Notes under the pieces: generated by a model
The model's input: the letters and a program-made list of their open reading frames with translations, nothing else
Databases searched by the model: none
Told to the model about the DNA's origin: nothing
Assembly: GCF_014838745.1 (NCBI RefSeq)
Contig: NZ_JABUXR010000002.1
Span: 116,011-180,010, forward strand
Direction: 5' to 3'
Length of the DNA stretch: 64,000 nucleotides
From: Limosilactobacillus urinaemulieris
GTDB taxonomy: Bacteria > Bacillota > Bacilli > Lactobacillales > Lactobacillaceae
Program-made: the position numbers and the translations under genes
Part shown: positions 26,856-37,184 of the stretch, one piece after another
Layout: the number at the start of each line of letters is the position of its first letter
Numbering within the stretch: position 1 is the first letter of the stretch

Positions 26856-28058
26856 TCACTTTGTCATTTTTTTAATTCGACGTTGAAAATAGAATTTAGT
26901 TAAAAGATAGCTTTCCACAATTCCTAAAACCAAGTTCAACCCTAACCGTTGCCAGTTAAGGTCCCGACCAATGCTTGCGATCACTATTAGTAACATTTCA
27001 ATGATAATTACCCTACCCAATAGCCGTTGAAAGTCCTTAACCCGAACTTCATGGGCAATCGGATAAATATGAGTAAAAACGTTATTCTGGTACTGTTCGT
27101 AAAATGGCATTAGCTGGGTAGCAACAAGGTAAATAAACAGCAGAGCAATAACGGTATTTAACCAATTGACCGGAATGAAAAAGACAACTAGCATTCCAAC
27201 AATCGTTAACCGCATTACTAATCCACTTACCTCAGTATTTCGCACAAAACCATGCGCATACAAGTATGCCCAAGGATGATTATCATTTTCTAGTAATTTA
27301 ATTAAACCAGCTGCCCATTTCCGTCGCTTAATACGTCCCTGAACACTTGGGACATCAGTAAAGAGGTTAAAGAACCGGTAAATGCTAAACATCCGATCTT
27401 GTTCTGCTCGAACAGCTAGTCGCCAATCAATCGCAACACTTCTATAATAAGTAGTCATCGCAATTAGTAAGATTACCGATACTAACAGGCCCCAAATAGG
27501 TCCCACAAACCACGTCACCAGCCAAACAATTAATGGGTTTATCCAATATTCAGCAATCGTTCTGCTACGTTGTGCTCCCCAGCGAATACTGATCGCTTTC
27601 CTGGCTGTCCAAAGCCACGTTACCTTAACAATCAACGCTGTGATTAAGATTAGGCTAATATCAAGCTCTGTTAACCGCTCTGTCGTTAAAGCAAACGGTA
27701 GAGCAATTGCAGAGAGAATAAGCATCATAAGCACGCCTAAAATCATGCTATAGATAGTTGCTTGTTTCAAATAACGGCTAATAGATCTTACCTGGGGAAG
27801 AAGAAAGACAGGATCAGGGCGTTTAACCAGCGTTGCCAGCCGCCCAACCTGAGTAATTAACACAAACCAAAGAACTAGCAGCCATCGCGACCACCAGAGA
27901 TGGTCATTTAATTGTGGCAGCCACTGTGAATAACCATAAGCCAGTACACCAAAGAGGAAGAATAAAGCAATGACAAAGTGGTCATTAAATACTAACCGCC
28001 AATACTTTAGTAACTCCGTGAAATGCCTTTGCCGACGTTGACTAAATAAATTATTCAT
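26856..28058 (-). CDS. ecsB: ABC transporter permease EcsB
   Basis: About 400 residues with some ten hydrophobic helices in two groups and no ATPase motifs, matching EcsB. ATG 28056-28058 has AAGGG 9 bases upstream and overlaps the end of ecsA by 8 bases. In Bacillus, EcsAB supports intramembrane proteolysis by RasP, secretion and competence. The order hit / ecsA-ecsB is conserved. Confidence 0.88.
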   Translation of the reverse strand: MNNLFSQRRQRHFTELLKYWRLVFNDHFVIALFFLFGVLAYGYSQWLPQLNDHLWWSRWLLVLWFVLITQVGRLATLVKRPDPVFLLPQVRSISRYLKQATIYSMILGVLMMLILSAIALPFALTTERLTELDISLILITALIVKVTWLWTARKAISIRWGAQRSRTIAEYWINPLIVWLVTWFVGPIWGLLVSVILLIAMTTYYRSVAIDWRLAVRAEQDRMFSIYRFFNLFTDVPSVQGRIKRRKWAAGLIKLLENDNHPWAYLYAHGFVRNTEVSGLVMRLTIVGMLVVFFIPVNWLNTVIALLFIYLVATQLMPFYEQYQNNVFTHIYPIAHEVRVKDFQRLLGRVIIIEMLLIVIASIGRDLNWQRLGLNLVLGIVESYLLTKFYFQRRIKKMTK

Positions 28059-28788
28059 TTTGATCATCCCTTGCTAGGCTGAGATAAATATCATCAAGTG
28101 ACTCATCAGGCTTATCAGCTTTTTGCCGTAATTCGTCCAATGTCCCCCGAGCGCGAACTTTACCGTTAGCTAACAGGACAAAGCGATCACAGTAACGTTG
28201 AGCAGTGTCAAGAACGTGAGTTGACATCAAGACAGCTGTACCTGCCTTTTTCCGTTCCTCAATCAATTCTAACAAATCATGAACCGCCAATGGATCAAGT
28301 CCATAAAAAGGTTCATCAACAATTAATAATTTGGCATCAGTCATCAGAGCACAGCAAATCATTACTTTCTGCTTCATCCCTTTTGAAAAGTTAGCCGGAA
28401 ACCAGTCAAGTTTATTATCCAACCGAAACGTTTTTAATAATTTCTGAGCCCTAGACCATGCCTCTGCGTTATTTAATGAGTATGCCTTAATCGTTAACTC
28501 AATGTGCTCCCGAAGAGTTAGTTCATCGTACAAAATTGGTGTTTCTGGAACATAAGCAATTTGTTTTTTATAATCGACGGGATCCTGTTGAATATTAACC
28601 CCATTTAAAGTAATTTCACCTGAAAATGGTCTTAATAATCCAATGACATGATTAATTGTTGTTGACTTACCAGCACCATTAAGACCAATTAGGCCGACCA
28701 GCTCACCAGGCTTAACCTGAAAACTAATTCCTTTTAGTACCGGGATTCGGGAATATCCCCCAATCAAATTTTTTATTTCAAGTGCCAT
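28051..28788 (-). CDS. ecsA: ABC transporter ATP-binding protein EcsA
   Basis: 245 residues. Walker A GLNGAGKST, signature FSKGMKQKV, Walker B LLIVDEPFYGLDP and the switch His in STHVLD. It partners with EcsB, whose start it overlaps. A TATAAT -10 box lies on the minus strand at 28824-28829, 36 bases before the ATG. Confidence 0.93.
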   Translation of the reverse strand: MALEIKNLIGGYSRIPVLKGISFQVKPGELVGLIGLNGAGKSTTINHVIGLLRPFSGEITLNGVNIQQDPVDYKKQIAYVPETPILYDELTLREHIELTIKAYSLNNAEAWSRAQKLLKTFRLDNKLDWFPANFSKGMKQKVMICCALMTDAKLLIVDEPFYGLDPLAVHDLLELIEERKKAGTAVLMSTHVLDTAQRYCDRFVLLANGKVRARGTLDELRQKADKPDESLDDIYLSLARDDQNE

Positions 28789-28869
28789 TATTTTCCCTCT
28801 TTTTATTGACTTATCTAGCGTTGATTATATCATAGGTCACTTATTGACAGCTCTTTTTCGGAACACTTT

Positions 28870-28878
28870 TGGTATACT
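28870..28878 (+). promoter_or_regulatory. Extended -10 promoter of hit
   Basis: TGGTATACT (extended -10) 36 bases before the hit ATG. A TTGACA at 28844-28849 is 23 bases away, too far for a standard -35 box, so the extended -10 probably carries the activity. Confidence 0.5.
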
Positions 28879-28913
28879 TATGGTAACAATATTTTTCAAA
28901 GGAGCGATCACTA

Positions 28914-29351
28914 ATGGATGACTGTATTTTCTGTAAAATAGTAAAGGGTGAAATTCCTAGTTATACGGTATACGAAGATGACGTAGTAAAAGCGTTCCTT
29001 GATATTTCTCAAGGAACACCTGGACATACCTTGGTCATCCCCAAGAAGCATGTTCCAGATCTCTTTGCATATGACGAAGAATTAACTGCTGCCGTTTTCT
29101 CCCGCCTGCCAAAAATTGCACGGGCAGTTAAGGCCTCAAACCCTAAAATTAAGGGCCTTAATGTTTTGAATAATAACGGTAAAGTTGCCTACCAATCTGT
29201 TTTCCACTCACACATTCACTTAATTCCTCGTTACTCCGATCAAGACGATTTTAAGATGATTTTTAAGGATAATTCAGGTGAATACAATGACGCTAAATAC
29301 AAAGAAATTCAAGAGTCAATTAAGCGACAATTTGATAACACCAATAACTAA
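28914..29351 (+). CDS. hit: HIT-family nucleotide-binding protein
   Basis: 145 residues. The histidine triad is HSHIHLIPRY, with CIFCKIVKGEIP at the N-terminus (two Cys for zinc) and PGHTLVIPKKHV. Such enzymes hydrolyse purine nucleotide phosphoramidates or dinucleoside polyphosphates. It is divergent from ecsAB, as in Bacillus. AAAGGAG lies 10 bases upstream of the ATG. Confidence 0.95.
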   Translation: MDDCIFCKIVKGEIPSYTVYEDDVVKAFLDISQGTPGHTLVIPKKHVPDLFAYDEELTAAVFSRLPKIARAVKASNPKIKGLNVLNNNGKVAYQSVFHSHIHLIPRYSDQDDFKMIFKDNSGEYNDAKYKEIQESIKRQFDNTNN

Positions 29352-29556
29352 TCATTTTCAAGCAGACTTAGCTAATATTAAGTTTCTTCTCCACTCACTT
29401 AAACAACTATCCACAAGTACCCAGAAATTACAGGATGCTGCTAAAGGACTTGAAAAGTACGTTGATGAGGTTGAACTTCTTCATGAGCAATGGCAATTTA
29501 AAAGTCAGCCTCATCTTGAAAGAATTCAGCAAATTATTGATAAACTAAAAGAATAA
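29287..29556 (+). CDS. Small coiled-coil protein overlapping the hit gene
   Basis: 89 residues, polar and helical, with a heptad-like pattern (KFLLHSLKQLSTSTQKLQDA and KGLEKYVDEVELLHEQW). The chosen ATG 29287-29289 lies 6 bases after AGGTG inside hit, giving a 65-base overlap; TTG 29332-29334 is the alternative but lacks a site. The position between hit and prsA is that of yhaH in Bacillus, but I see no clear homology. It ends just before a shared terminator. Confidence 0.6.
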   Translation: MTLNTKKFKSQLSDNLITPITNHFQADLANIKFLLHSLKQLSTSTQKLQDAAKGLEKYVDEVELLHEQWQFKSQPHLERIQQIIDKLKE

Positions 29557-29557
29557 C

Positions 29558-29610
29558 AAAGGAAGCCCATCGTATTCGGATTAACCGGATGCCAAGGGCT
29601 TCCTTTTATT
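29558..29610. terminator. Bidirectional terminator between hit and prsA
   Basis: Perfect arms AAAGGAAGCCC / GGGCTTCCTTT with an inner CGG-ATTAA-CCG hairpin. TTTTATTTT follows on the plus strand and TTTGTTATTC on the minus strand. Confidence 0.85.
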
Positions 29611-29625
29611 TTAGCCAGAATAATT

Positions 29626-30558
29626 TTAGTTATTAGCGAGGGATGAGCCACTATTTGATTTAGTGGTGCTTGCATTACTATTTAAGTAATCATCCATAAT
29701 ATTCTTTAGATCGTTATCTTTAATTGAAACGTTTCCCTTCTTAAGGACGTTTGAAACAACCTTATGTAAGAACTTAGAATCATTCATCTTTTCTTGAACG
29801 ATTTGTGTCTTCAAGTCATTAATGTGTTGGCTCTTCTTCCCCTTTGCCGGGTGTTCAATCATGTAGATCACAACATAGCCGTCATCTGTTTTAACCGGCT
29901 CAGTAGTATATTCACCAGTCTTCAACTTAAATGCCGCCTTCTTGTATGCTGAGTCAACAGAAGTTGAAGTATTATCGAATGCTGCTACCTTACCACCAGC
30001 ATTTTTGGTTGAGGCATCAGTTGACTTAGACTTAACTAACTTCTTGAAGGTCTTGTAAGGATGATCTGAATTATTCAACTGATCAATGATACTTTGAGCA
30101 TCGTCCTTACTTCCCACAAGGATTTCAGCAGTTTGGACCTTTGGCTCGTACTTCTTCCACTGCTTATCAATTTGTGCATTAGTAATGTGGGTATAGCTTC
30201 GCACAGCAGCTTCCAAGCAGAGATTAGAGCGAATTTGTTGCTTTAACTTTTTCTCAGTCAACCCTTGCTGTTGTAACACCGCACTAAATTGTGAACCATA
30301 TTGATTCTTGTACGTGTTGTATTGGGCGTTAACTTGCTTATCAGAAACCTGCTTCCCGTACTCCTTCTCCAAGACCTTATCCAAGATCATTTGTTGAAGA
30401 ACTTGCTTCCCGTTAGTGGTGGTTTTCATTTCGTTATAGTACTCTTCCTGAGTAATCTTTCCCCCACTAGTAGTTGCAACGGCCTTACTCCCACAAGCTG
30501 CTAATGGCAGGACTAGCGTTGCACAGGCAATCATAGCGATTAACTTCTTAGATTTCAA
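29626..30558 (-). CDS. prsA: Extracellular foldase lipoprotein PrsA (PpiC-type PPIase)
   Basis: 310 residues if started at TTG 30556-30558, which has GAGGAAG upstream. A lipoprotein signal peptide follows with lipobox LPLAAC, Cys about position 22. The middle contains a parvulin-like domain ([20 protein letters not shown] to [18 protein letters not shown]), and the tail is Ser/Thr/Asn-rich. The parvulin segment is somewhat divergent, so PPIase activity is likely but not certain. PrsA helps secreted proteins fold on the outer face of the membrane. Confidence 0.93.
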   Translation of the reverse strand: MKSKKLIAMIACATLVLPLAACGSKAVATTSGGKITQEEYYNEMKTTTNGKQVLQQMILDKVLEKEYGKQVSDKQVNAQYNTYKNQYGSQFSAVLQQQGLTEKKLKQQIRSNLCLEAAVRSYTHITNAQIDKQWKKYEPKVQTAEILVGSKDDAQSIIDQLNNSDHPYKTFKKLVKSKSTDASTKNAGGKVAAFDNTSTSVDSAYKKAAFKLKTGEYTTEPVKTDDGYVVIYMIEHPAKGKKSQHINDLKTQIVQEKMNDSKFLHKVVSNVLKKGNVSIKDNDLKNIMDDYLNSNASTTKSNSGSSLANN

Positions 30559-30663
30559 AAAAACACTTCCTCGATTAAATTTGATTTTCACAAAACTTAC
30601 CAATCTAATATACCACACTCAAAAAGTGATACCACGACTTGATCCAGAATGTTTAAACGATTT

Positions 30664-33132
30664 TCAAACTTTATTCTTATTTAGCTGATCGAGATCGACA
30701 ACGGGTGCCCCCAGCTCCTTAATCTGATCATTAGCGGTAAAGTAAATTACTTGGTTTTCCTCAGCCATCTGGTTCAATAATTTTAACATCCGTCCCCGAC
30801 GAACATTATCAAAATTAACAAAACCATCATCCACCATAACCGGTAATTTAATCTGGTCATTAATTACCGTAATGAATCCCAAACGGAGAGAAATAAATAA
30901 TTGTTCTGCTGTTCCAAGCGATAGTTCAGCAACCTGAAAGATTTGCTGGTTATCGTTTAATACACTAATTCCACTATCATCAACAATAATTTTCTGGTAA
31001 CGATCAGCAGTTAAAATTGCAAAAAACCTTTCTGCTTGTTGAAGAATCTTCGGGTACCGATCTTGAGATGCTAGTTTCAGTGCCCCATTAATCCACCGAA
31101 TAGCAAGCTGGTCACTTAACCATTGTTTAGTTTCATCCCAAATTACCGTCTGCAGATTTGTTAACTGCTGGTTTAATTTACTAAATGAGCCATCCTGAAC
31201 TAAGGTATTAATTTTAACATTGATTTGGGCTAATGCAGTTTCAAGCTCCGTTTGTTTTTGTTCATTAGCTGCTAATTCCTGATGAGCAAGAGAAACCTTA
31301 TTATCAAGCAAATCCTTGCTATCATAGCGGGCTAATTGTTGACGATCACCAGTTGTTAGCTGCTGACCATAAGCTGATGCCGTGACCTTCCTAGTTTGGT
31401 CAGCTACTTTTTGTGCCTGAAGTTGTTTAAATTCATTATCAGTTTTAATTCCAAGCGACTTATATTCAGTCTCCTTAGCTTGCCGACACTTAGTCAACTG
31501 TTGCGTTAATTGGTCAATTTGGCTTTGGATTCGGGTTAGTTCCTGTTCCACACTACTTAATTGTTGTTCCTGATCCTGCATCTCAACAAGCCATCGCTGA
31601 TAACTATTAATTAATTCATTGAGAGAATTAGCCGCTAACCTAACTGGTAGTTGTTGCTTAATTAATTCTAGCTGGTGTTCAAAACTAGTTTTACGCTTAT
31701 CTGCTTGCTCTAATTGAGCTTTTAAATCATGGTAACGATGAAGGTCCCCCTGCATCATTAACCATTTACTTGTTGGAAATGCCGCTAAATTATGTTTCTC
31801 TCCAAATGACTGAAGCATAGCATTTCGTTCTGCCGTTAACTTTTTTTCGCGTTGTTGCTGCTTAAACCATAATGCTCCTGCACCACCAAGAGCAATAATT
31901 CCGCAAATCCAAACTAGGGGCTGGCGAAGAATCAATCCCAATACAAAAAGGACAATTCCAATTCCAGGAATAAATAGATTTTGGCTATTGCTAATTTGAG
32001 AGTTGGTCCTAAGCAGCCCTTCCAGTTCACTCACCGCTCGTTCAGAAAGTGGCTCTGGTAACTTAACACTTCCATAACGTTCCGCTAGCTGCTTAAGTTC
32101 GGTATGCCATTGTTCCTGCTGATCAACTGCTTGACTATTTTTTTGAATTTGTAAGGTCAACAACTGATCTTTTAATTGCAGATAATGTGCTTTATGTGAT
32201 CGATAATCCTTTACTTCAGGATCAGCCATTTTTTTGATAACCGCTTGCTGTTCAAGCCGCTGTTGATTAAGTGACTTATATTGAGCGTTAAGTTCCCGCT
32301 CCCTACTTTGCAGTTCTTGAATCTTAATAATTTCATCGTCCGTTAACCGCTCTGTAGGGGATTCTTTCTGGTGATTTTGCCACTGTTCGTAAATTGGCCA
32401 TAGTCGTTGAAGTCGTTCTTCTTTTTCGACCTGATGTTTGAGCTTTGGCTGTTCCTGCTTTAGTTGTTCTAATTCAGATTGTTTTTCAACTTGTTCTTCA
32501 ACTAAACGGTGGTACTCACTACTCTTTGATTGAGCTTGGTTAACCCGTTCACGAAGTTCATCATATTCTTTCAAATGACGATTTAGACTTAACTTTCGTC
32601 CGCGGGGTTTATACAGGGAATCTGCTGCTTTTTCTAGGTGAGCAATTTGCTGGAGCCATTCCTGACTGCCAACTGCTCCTAATCGCTGTAAATGCTGCTC
32701 TAATTGTTCCCGGTCCAATTCATCATTTAGAATATTATTTTGGTTAAAGCTGTAGATGGTTTGATAAAGTTCACGATCTAAGGGGCCGAGCAATTTAGCA
32801 AGGAAATCCTGTTTTTCCTTTTTCCCCTTTTCATTGGTAATTGTGACTTTCCCACCATTTTTCCCCTTGACACGTTTGATAACATACTGGTGTTGATCAG
32901 CAATTACTGTTAAAGAGCCACCATAACGCGAACCATCTTTAGGGATATATTGTTGGTATTTATTTTTCCCTCGACCATCCGCAAATCCAAAAAGGATACT
33001 CAGGATAAACGAAGCTAAAGTGGTCTTCCCAGCTTCGTTGGCTCCATAAATTAGCACCGGATTGTTAGAAAAGCTAAAATCCTGATCATGCCATTTTCCG
33101 AAGCCATCAATGTGGACCTGTTTAATTTTCAT
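30664..33132 (-). CDS. yhaN: SbcC/Rad50-like ATPase YhaN
   Basis: 822 residues. N-terminal P-loop YGANEAGKTTLASF, long coiled-coil arms from about 180 to 620 broken by a short hydrophobic segment (about 385-420, FIPGIGIVLFVLGLI) rare in SMC-like proteins but seen in YhaN, then a C-terminal signature ELSLGTAEQLF and Walker B LPVMVDDGF. AGGGGG precedes ATG 33130-33132. It overlaps yhaO by 11 bases and likely forms a nuclease complex for DNA ends. Confidence 0.9.
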   Translation of the reverse strand: MKIKQVHIDGFGKWHDQDFSFSNNPVLIYGANEAGKTTLASFILSILFGFADGRGKNKYQQYIPKDGSRYGGSLTVIADQHQYVIKRVKGKNGGKVTITNEKGKKEKQDFLAKLLGPLDRELYQTIYSFNQNNILNDELDREQLEQHLQRLGAVGSQEWLQQIAHLEKAADSLYKPRGRKLSLNRHLKEYDELRERVNQAQSKSSEYHRLVEEQVEKQSELEQLKQEQPKLKHQVEKEERLQRLWPIYEQWQNHQKESPTERLTDDEIIKIQELQSRERELNAQYKSLNQQRLEQQAVIKKMADPEVKDYRSHKAHYLQLKDQLLTLQIQKNSQAVDQQEQWHTELKQLAERYGSVKLPEPLSERAVSELEGLLRTNSQISNSQNLFIPGIGIVLFVLGLILRQPLVWICGIIALGGAGALWFKQQQREKKLTAERNAMLQSFGEKHNLAAFPTSKWLMMQGDLHRYHDLKAQLEQADKRKTSFEHQLELIKQQLPVRLAANSLNELINSYQRWLVEMQDQEQQLSSVEQELTRIQSQIDQLTQQLTKCRQAKETEYKSLGIKTDNEFKQLQAQKVADQTRKVTASAYGQQLTTGDRQQLARYDSKDLLDNKVSLAHQELAANEQKQTELETALAQINVKINTLVQDGSFSKLNQQLTNLQTVIWDETKQWLSDQLAIRWINGALKLASQDRYPKILQQAERFFAILTADRYQKIIVDDSGISVLNDNQQIFQVAELSLGTAEQLFISLRLGFITVINDQIKLPVMVDDGFVNFDNVRRGRMLKLLNQMAEENQVIYFTANDQIKELGAPVVDLDQLNKNKV

Positions 33133-34327
33133 CGTGATCCCCCTCACCTAATTTTTGACTTGCTTCGTAACGTAATTGTTTAACTAGGGAAGGATCTGCA
33201 AGTTGATCTGCAATAAAGCCATACTTCGCCAACTTATCAGCCAGATCAATAACGGCGGCTTGACTAAAGACATCCTTAGCAGATTGGTCCCAATATTTCT
33301 GGTCTAAATCGGTCATTTTCGGTAAGGCAGTATCTTTTAAGAGATTAAGTTGATATGGCCACCACTGGTAATCGCCCTTTTCACTCAATCTTTCCTGAAG
33401 CCGAGCCAAAATTGTCCCATTAGCTAGCAATTTTTTAGTTAAATCATTAACTTGACCTGTTAAATGGATATTAAACGCAATCATCTTAAAACGATCTTCT
33501 GTCTTTTCCTTATGAAGAAGCATTTCAATTAATGAATCAGCTGTTTGATCGTGGTTTAATTGAGCATCAATCTCACACCATTCAATTGGCGCAACCGACT
33601 TAAACTCTGCCGTTAACTTATCAGCATCACTTTGAACAAGATAATAGCCATGGTGACCATCCTCGTTTTTATGGCGTCCCTGCGGATTCCCTGGATAAAT
33701 AACCAGTGGTTCCTCGTTCAGAACCTGGTGCTTATGAATATGTCCTAATGCCCAATAATCATATTTCTTCTGTAACAGTTCAGAAAGTGTGAAGGGAGCG
33801 TAGTGATCCTGATCGGGATTATTTTGTGAGATGGCGCCATGAAGCATCCCAATCTGCCAATCAGCAGTCCCTTTTTTCGGAAATTTACTGGTTTGATCTT
33901 CAACTAACCAACGCTTACCGTAACTAAATCCTGTAATTGCTACTATCTGGCCATCAGCAAGCGTTAATGTTTTTGTTTCAACCTGGTTACCAAATACATG
34001 AACATTGTTCGGCAATGAATTTAATTGTTCCGTTACTGGCTGATAATCATGATTACCATAACTCAGGTAAACAGGAATTTGTTGTTTTGCTAACTGTCGA
34101 CACTGGTGGATAAAGAAATCTTCCGCTTCAGCACTGTGATGATCGCGATCATAAATATCGCCAACAATCAAGACAAAATCAACTTGCTGATTAATTGCAT
34201 CATCAACAATTCGTTCAAATGCCGTAAATGTTGACTGGTGAACCCGTTGCCAAATTTGGGTTGGCATTTCATCCAGTCCCCGAAACGGGCTATCTAAATG
34301 TAAATCTGCAGTATGAATAAACTTCAT
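33122..34327 (-). CDS. yhaO: SbcD/Mre11-like metallophosphoesterase YhaO
   Basis: 401 residues. Calcineurin-type motifs in order: HTADLHLDSPF, VGDIYDRDHH, SYGNHDYQP and LGHIHKHQ. The start MKFIHTADL at 34327 has AAAGGGTG 5 bases upstream; a longer frame to 34363 lacks one. The C-terminal half is a capping domain. With YhaN it resembles the Mre11-Rad50 pair. In Bacillus yhaM follows yhaN; it is not present here. Confidence 0.92.
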   Translation of the reverse strand: MKFIHTADLHLDSPFRGLDEMPTQIWQRVHQSTFTAFERIVDDAINQQVDFVLIVGDIYDRDHHSAEAEDFFIHQCRQLAKQQIPVYLSYGNHDYQPVTEQLNSLPNNVHVFGNQVETKTLTLADGQIVAITGFSYGKRWLVEDQTSKFPKKGTADWQIGMLHGAISQNNPDQDHYAPFTLSELLQKKYDYWALGHIHKHQVLNEEPLVIYPGNPQGRHKNEDGHHGYYLVQSDADKLTAEFKSVAPIEWCEIDAQLNHDQTADSLIEMLLHKEKTEDRFKMIAFNIHLTGQVNDLTKKLLANGTILARLQERLSEKGDYQWWPYQLNLLKDTALPKMTDLDQKYWDQSAKDVFSQAAVIDLADKLAKYGFIADQLADPSLVKQLRYEASQKLGEGDHDEN

Positions 34328-34345
34328 TTTTTCACCCTTTGAATG

Positions 34346-34396
34346 GAAAAACGGGAAGAGCACTCAGACACGACTGTCATCATTCTGCTTCCCGTT
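34346..34396 (-). terminator. Terminator after yheA
   Basis: Arms AACGGGAAG / CTTCCCGTT enclosing about 27 bases, followed on the minus strand by TTTTTCC. It lies between yheA and yhaO. Confidence 0.65.
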
Positions 34397-34421
34397 ATCA
34401 TCTTTATAACTAAATTAACAG

Positions 34422-34796
34422 TTACTTGTCAGTTGGTTGTGGACCTTGTGGCATAACATCCTTGTAAATATCTTGGATAGGACTAGTAATTGTCCGGTTG
34501 AGTTGTTGAAGCATATTATCAACAGCACGTTCTTGGTTCATTAAGGTTTGAACTTCAGGCTTGGAGCTCATTTCCTTAGCAACGGTTTGAATTGCATTAA
34601 TTTCGTCTTGAGTAAGCTTTTGACCAGTCATTTGCTTTTGTTGAGCATCTGCTTGCATTTGTTGGAACTTCTTAAAAGTTTCAAAAGTGTCTTTTTGGGC
34701 CTTCAAACTATCAAAAGCCTTCTTTAATCCTTGATATTCTTGGGTTTCTTTTAATTGATTACTAAGTTCATTAGCGGTGTCATAAATATTAACCAT
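34422..34796 (-). CDS. yheA: YlbF/YmcA-family protein YheA (UPF0342)
   Basis: 124 residues, all helical and glutamine-rich, with the family layout: IYDTANELSNQLKETQEYQ, FETFKKFQQMQ and a C-terminal ITSPIQDIYKDVMP. YheA is a paralogue of YlbF and YmcA, which form an RNase Y-binding complex in Bacillus, though no role in that complex is established for YheA itself. yhaO is downstream. Confidence 0.88.
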   Translation of the reverse strand: MVNIYDTANELSNQLKETQEYQGLKKAFDSLKAQKDTFETFKKFQQMQADAQQKQMTGQKLTQDEINAIQTVAKEMSSKPEVQTLMNQERAVDNMLQQLNRTITSPIQDIYKDVMPQGPQPTDK

Positions 34797-34863
34797 TTTT
34801 GTAACCTCTTTTCATTTATTCAACAATTCGATTGTATCATACTATCAGCTAATCATCATTCTT

Positions 34864-37029
34864 TCAGAATAAAGAGCGAACATTATTCCACAGCTGCCCA
34901 GCACGATTACCAAAGTCATTTACTGATTGATTAAACCGGTTCATCAGGTCACCACCATTTTTCAGCAGTGAGCCCCAACCCTTATTACTCTTCCCGCTAT
35001 TTGCGGTTGCTCGTGTTTGGGCATCCTGAACGTTAAATTTCGTATTTGGCGTATTCTTCAAAATCCCACTCATCTCAGCTTTATAAAGGCTATTAACATT
35101 TTTCATTGAGATATCTTGAAGGGCATGGGATGAATTAGTATCATCATAACCTTCCCAAGTAGCAACTACCACATCAGGAGTATAACCAACAATCCACTTA
35201 TCACGATCATCAGCACTATCGCTTTTAACTGCCGATTCCGTTGTTCCTGTTTTCCCGGCTAACGTGTAACCAGCAGGCCGAGCGGATTGACCAGTCCCGT
35301 GTTCAAAGACGCCGATTAACATACTTGTCATGTTCTTAGCAGTATTAGCAGTGACAACCCGTTTTGGTTTGGCCGTCTTGGCGGTAACAATCGTCTTTCC
35401 AGAAGCATCCTTGATCTTTGTAATGTAGTGGGTGTCAGGCATCTTACCCTCATTAGCAAAGGTAGCATAAGCACGAGCAATTTGTTCAGGAGAAACACCC
35501 TTAGTCATTCCCCCTAAAGCAAGGGCAAGGTTCTTATCCCCTTTTTCCACTGGTAGGCCAAATTTCTGGGCCATCTTATATCCAGTATTAACCCCGATCT
35601 TGTTTAACAACCATACTGCTGGCGCATTCAGACTTTCATAGACTGCCTTATACATAGGAACACTTCCGGCATAAGTATCATCATAGTTTTTTGGTGTATA
35701 GTCATTGGTCCCATACGCTTGTTTCTTATCCTGCAGCGTGGAATCATAGAAATAACCATGTTCTAAGGCTGGAGCATAAACAACCAGTGGCTTAATCGTT
35801 GAACCTGGTTGCCGACGCATCTGTATTCCCCGATTGAAGCCTCGGAAAACATGTTTCCCTCGACCACCAACAATTGCGGTAACCCCACCCGTTTTCGGAT
35901 TCATCGCAACTGAAGCCGACTGTACCTTAGTCCCATCAACTGAATTGCTAGGGAAGTTATCATCGTCTTCGTAAGTTTGTTGCATTGAGCGTTGCTGATC
36001 CTGATCCAAGGTCGTATAAATCTTATAACCATTATTCATGATTTCCTTTTCTGAAAGGTGGTATTTATTAATTGCCTCAGAAATCACGGCATCGAAATAG
36101 TATGGGTAACGATAGGTATCCGGTGCAACATACCCGTTAGTAACTTCTAACGGAACCTTTTTATATTGGTCAGCTGCTGTTTGACTTAATTGGTGATTTT
36201 CAACCATTAGCTGGAGGACTAAGTTACGACGTTGCTTAGTTGCATCCGGATGAGTAACTGGATCATAAATTCCTGGTGATGTTAGCATTCCTGCCAACGT
36301 TGCAGCCTGAGGGACAGTTAGTTCATCTGCATTACAATCAAAATACCTTTTGGCGGCATCCTGAACCCCCCAGACCCCATTACCAAAGTAGGCATTATTA
36401 AGATACATCGTAAGAATTTGCTTTTTACTGTATTGATTTTCAACTTCTACCGCGATAAAAATTTCTCGTGCTTTCCGTGAAAATGTTTGCTGTTGGGTTA
36501 GAAAGGCATTCTTAACTAACTGCTGAGTCAAGGTGCTTCCCCCACCAGAAATGTAATCACGATGTAGCAGCTTATTCTTAATCAACAAAAAGCCGGCACG
36601 CCCAAGTCCCTTAACCGAAAAACCGTGTTCATGGTAAAAGTTCCGGTCTTCAGTAGAAATTACCGCTGCTGGAACATTTGCTGAAATCTTATTAAGTGGT
36701 ACATACGTCCCTTTCTGCGAATATAAACTTCCAGCAGACTGATTATCATGGTCATAGATCATCGTTGGTCGCTGTAAACGATGTTCTAAGTTCTTAACAT
36801 CTGCTGTCTTAGCAACAAATGTCAGGTAAGTACTAGTTGCCAAAAATACTCCTAAAAAAATTACAATTAGCCACCGTGTTAGTTGGTACCGATGCCAAAA
36901 CTGCTTTAACCAACGAATAAACCGTTGCCAAAGTTCGTTAACAACCTCTTTTACCCGTTGCCAAAGCTGCTTTAGCCAAGCAAGCAACCGTTCCCGAAAA
37001 GGTGATTTCTCTTCTGGTTCTCTTCTCAT
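34864..37029 (-). CDS. Class A penicillin-binding protein (transglycosylase-transpeptidase)
   Basis: 721 residues. A basic, tryptophan-rich cytoplasmic tail (about 1-52), one membrane helix (about 53-73), a GT51 domain (STEDRNFYHEHG, GGSTLTQQL) and a transpeptidase domain with SxxK (GSTIKP), SxN (SLN) and KTG (GKTGTTE). The C-terminus is Asn/Ser/Gly-rich. It makes and cross-links peptidoglycan. The tail contains repeated LWQRVK / LWQRFI / FWHRY-like units. Similar to PBP2A or PBP1A of lactobacilli; I cannot say which. Confidence 0.93.
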   Translation of the reverse strand: MRREPEEKSPFRERLLAWLKQLWQRVKEVVNELWQRFIRWLKQFWHRYQLTRWLIVIFLGVFLATSTYLTFVAKTADVKNLEHRLQRPTMIYDHDNQSAGSLYSQKGTYVPLNKISANVPAAVISTEDRNFYHEHGFSVKGLGRAGFLLIKNKLLHRDYISGGGSTLTQQLVKNAFLTQQQTFSRKAREIFIAVEVENQYSKKQILTMYLNNAYFGNGVWGVQDAAKRYFDCNADELTVPQAATLAGMLTSPGIYDPVTHPDATKQRRNLVLQLMVENHQLSQTAADQYKKVPLEVTNGYVAPDTYRYPYYFDAVISEAINKYHLSEKEIMNNGYKIYTTLDQDQQRSMQQTYEDDDNFPSNSVDGTKVQSASVAMNPKTGGVTAIVGGRGKHVFRGFNRGIQMRRQPGSTIKPLVVYAPALEHGYFYDSTLQDKKQAYGTNDYTPKNYDDTYAGSVPMYKAVYESLNAPAVWLLNKIGVNTGYKMAQKFGLPVEKGDKNLALALGGMTKGVSPEQIARAYATFANEGKMPDTHYITKIKDASGKTIVTAKTAKPKRVVTANTAKNMTSMLIGVFEHGTGQSARPAGYTLAGKTGTTESAVKSDSADDRDKWIVGYTPDVVVATWEGYDDTNSSHALQDISMKNVNSLYKAEMSGILKNTPNTKFNVQDAQTRATANSGKSNKGWGSLLKNGGDLMNRFNQSVNDFGNRAGQLWNNVRSLF

Positions 37030-37132
37030 TTATTAATCCCCATATTTAGTAACATTAAGTCTCAATCATTTTACCATAGGAGAATTTTTCCGTAGTCAAT
37101 TTTCGGTCAGCATAACTAAAATTTAAAATAAT

Positions 37133-37166
37133 AAAAGGAAGCCGAGGGATTCTCGATTTCCTTTTA
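37133..37166 (-). terminator. Terminator after argS
   Basis: Arms AAAAGGAA / TTCCTTTT and inner CGAG / CTCG, with A/T-runs on both sides. It begins about 20 bases after the argS stop. Confidence 0.8.
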
Positions 37167-37184
37167 TTTAGAATAATTTTTCTC

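Noticed and set aside
28844-28849. TTGACA as the -35 box of hit
   Set aside because: 23 bases from the -10 box, outside the usual range; the extended -10 explains the promoter better.
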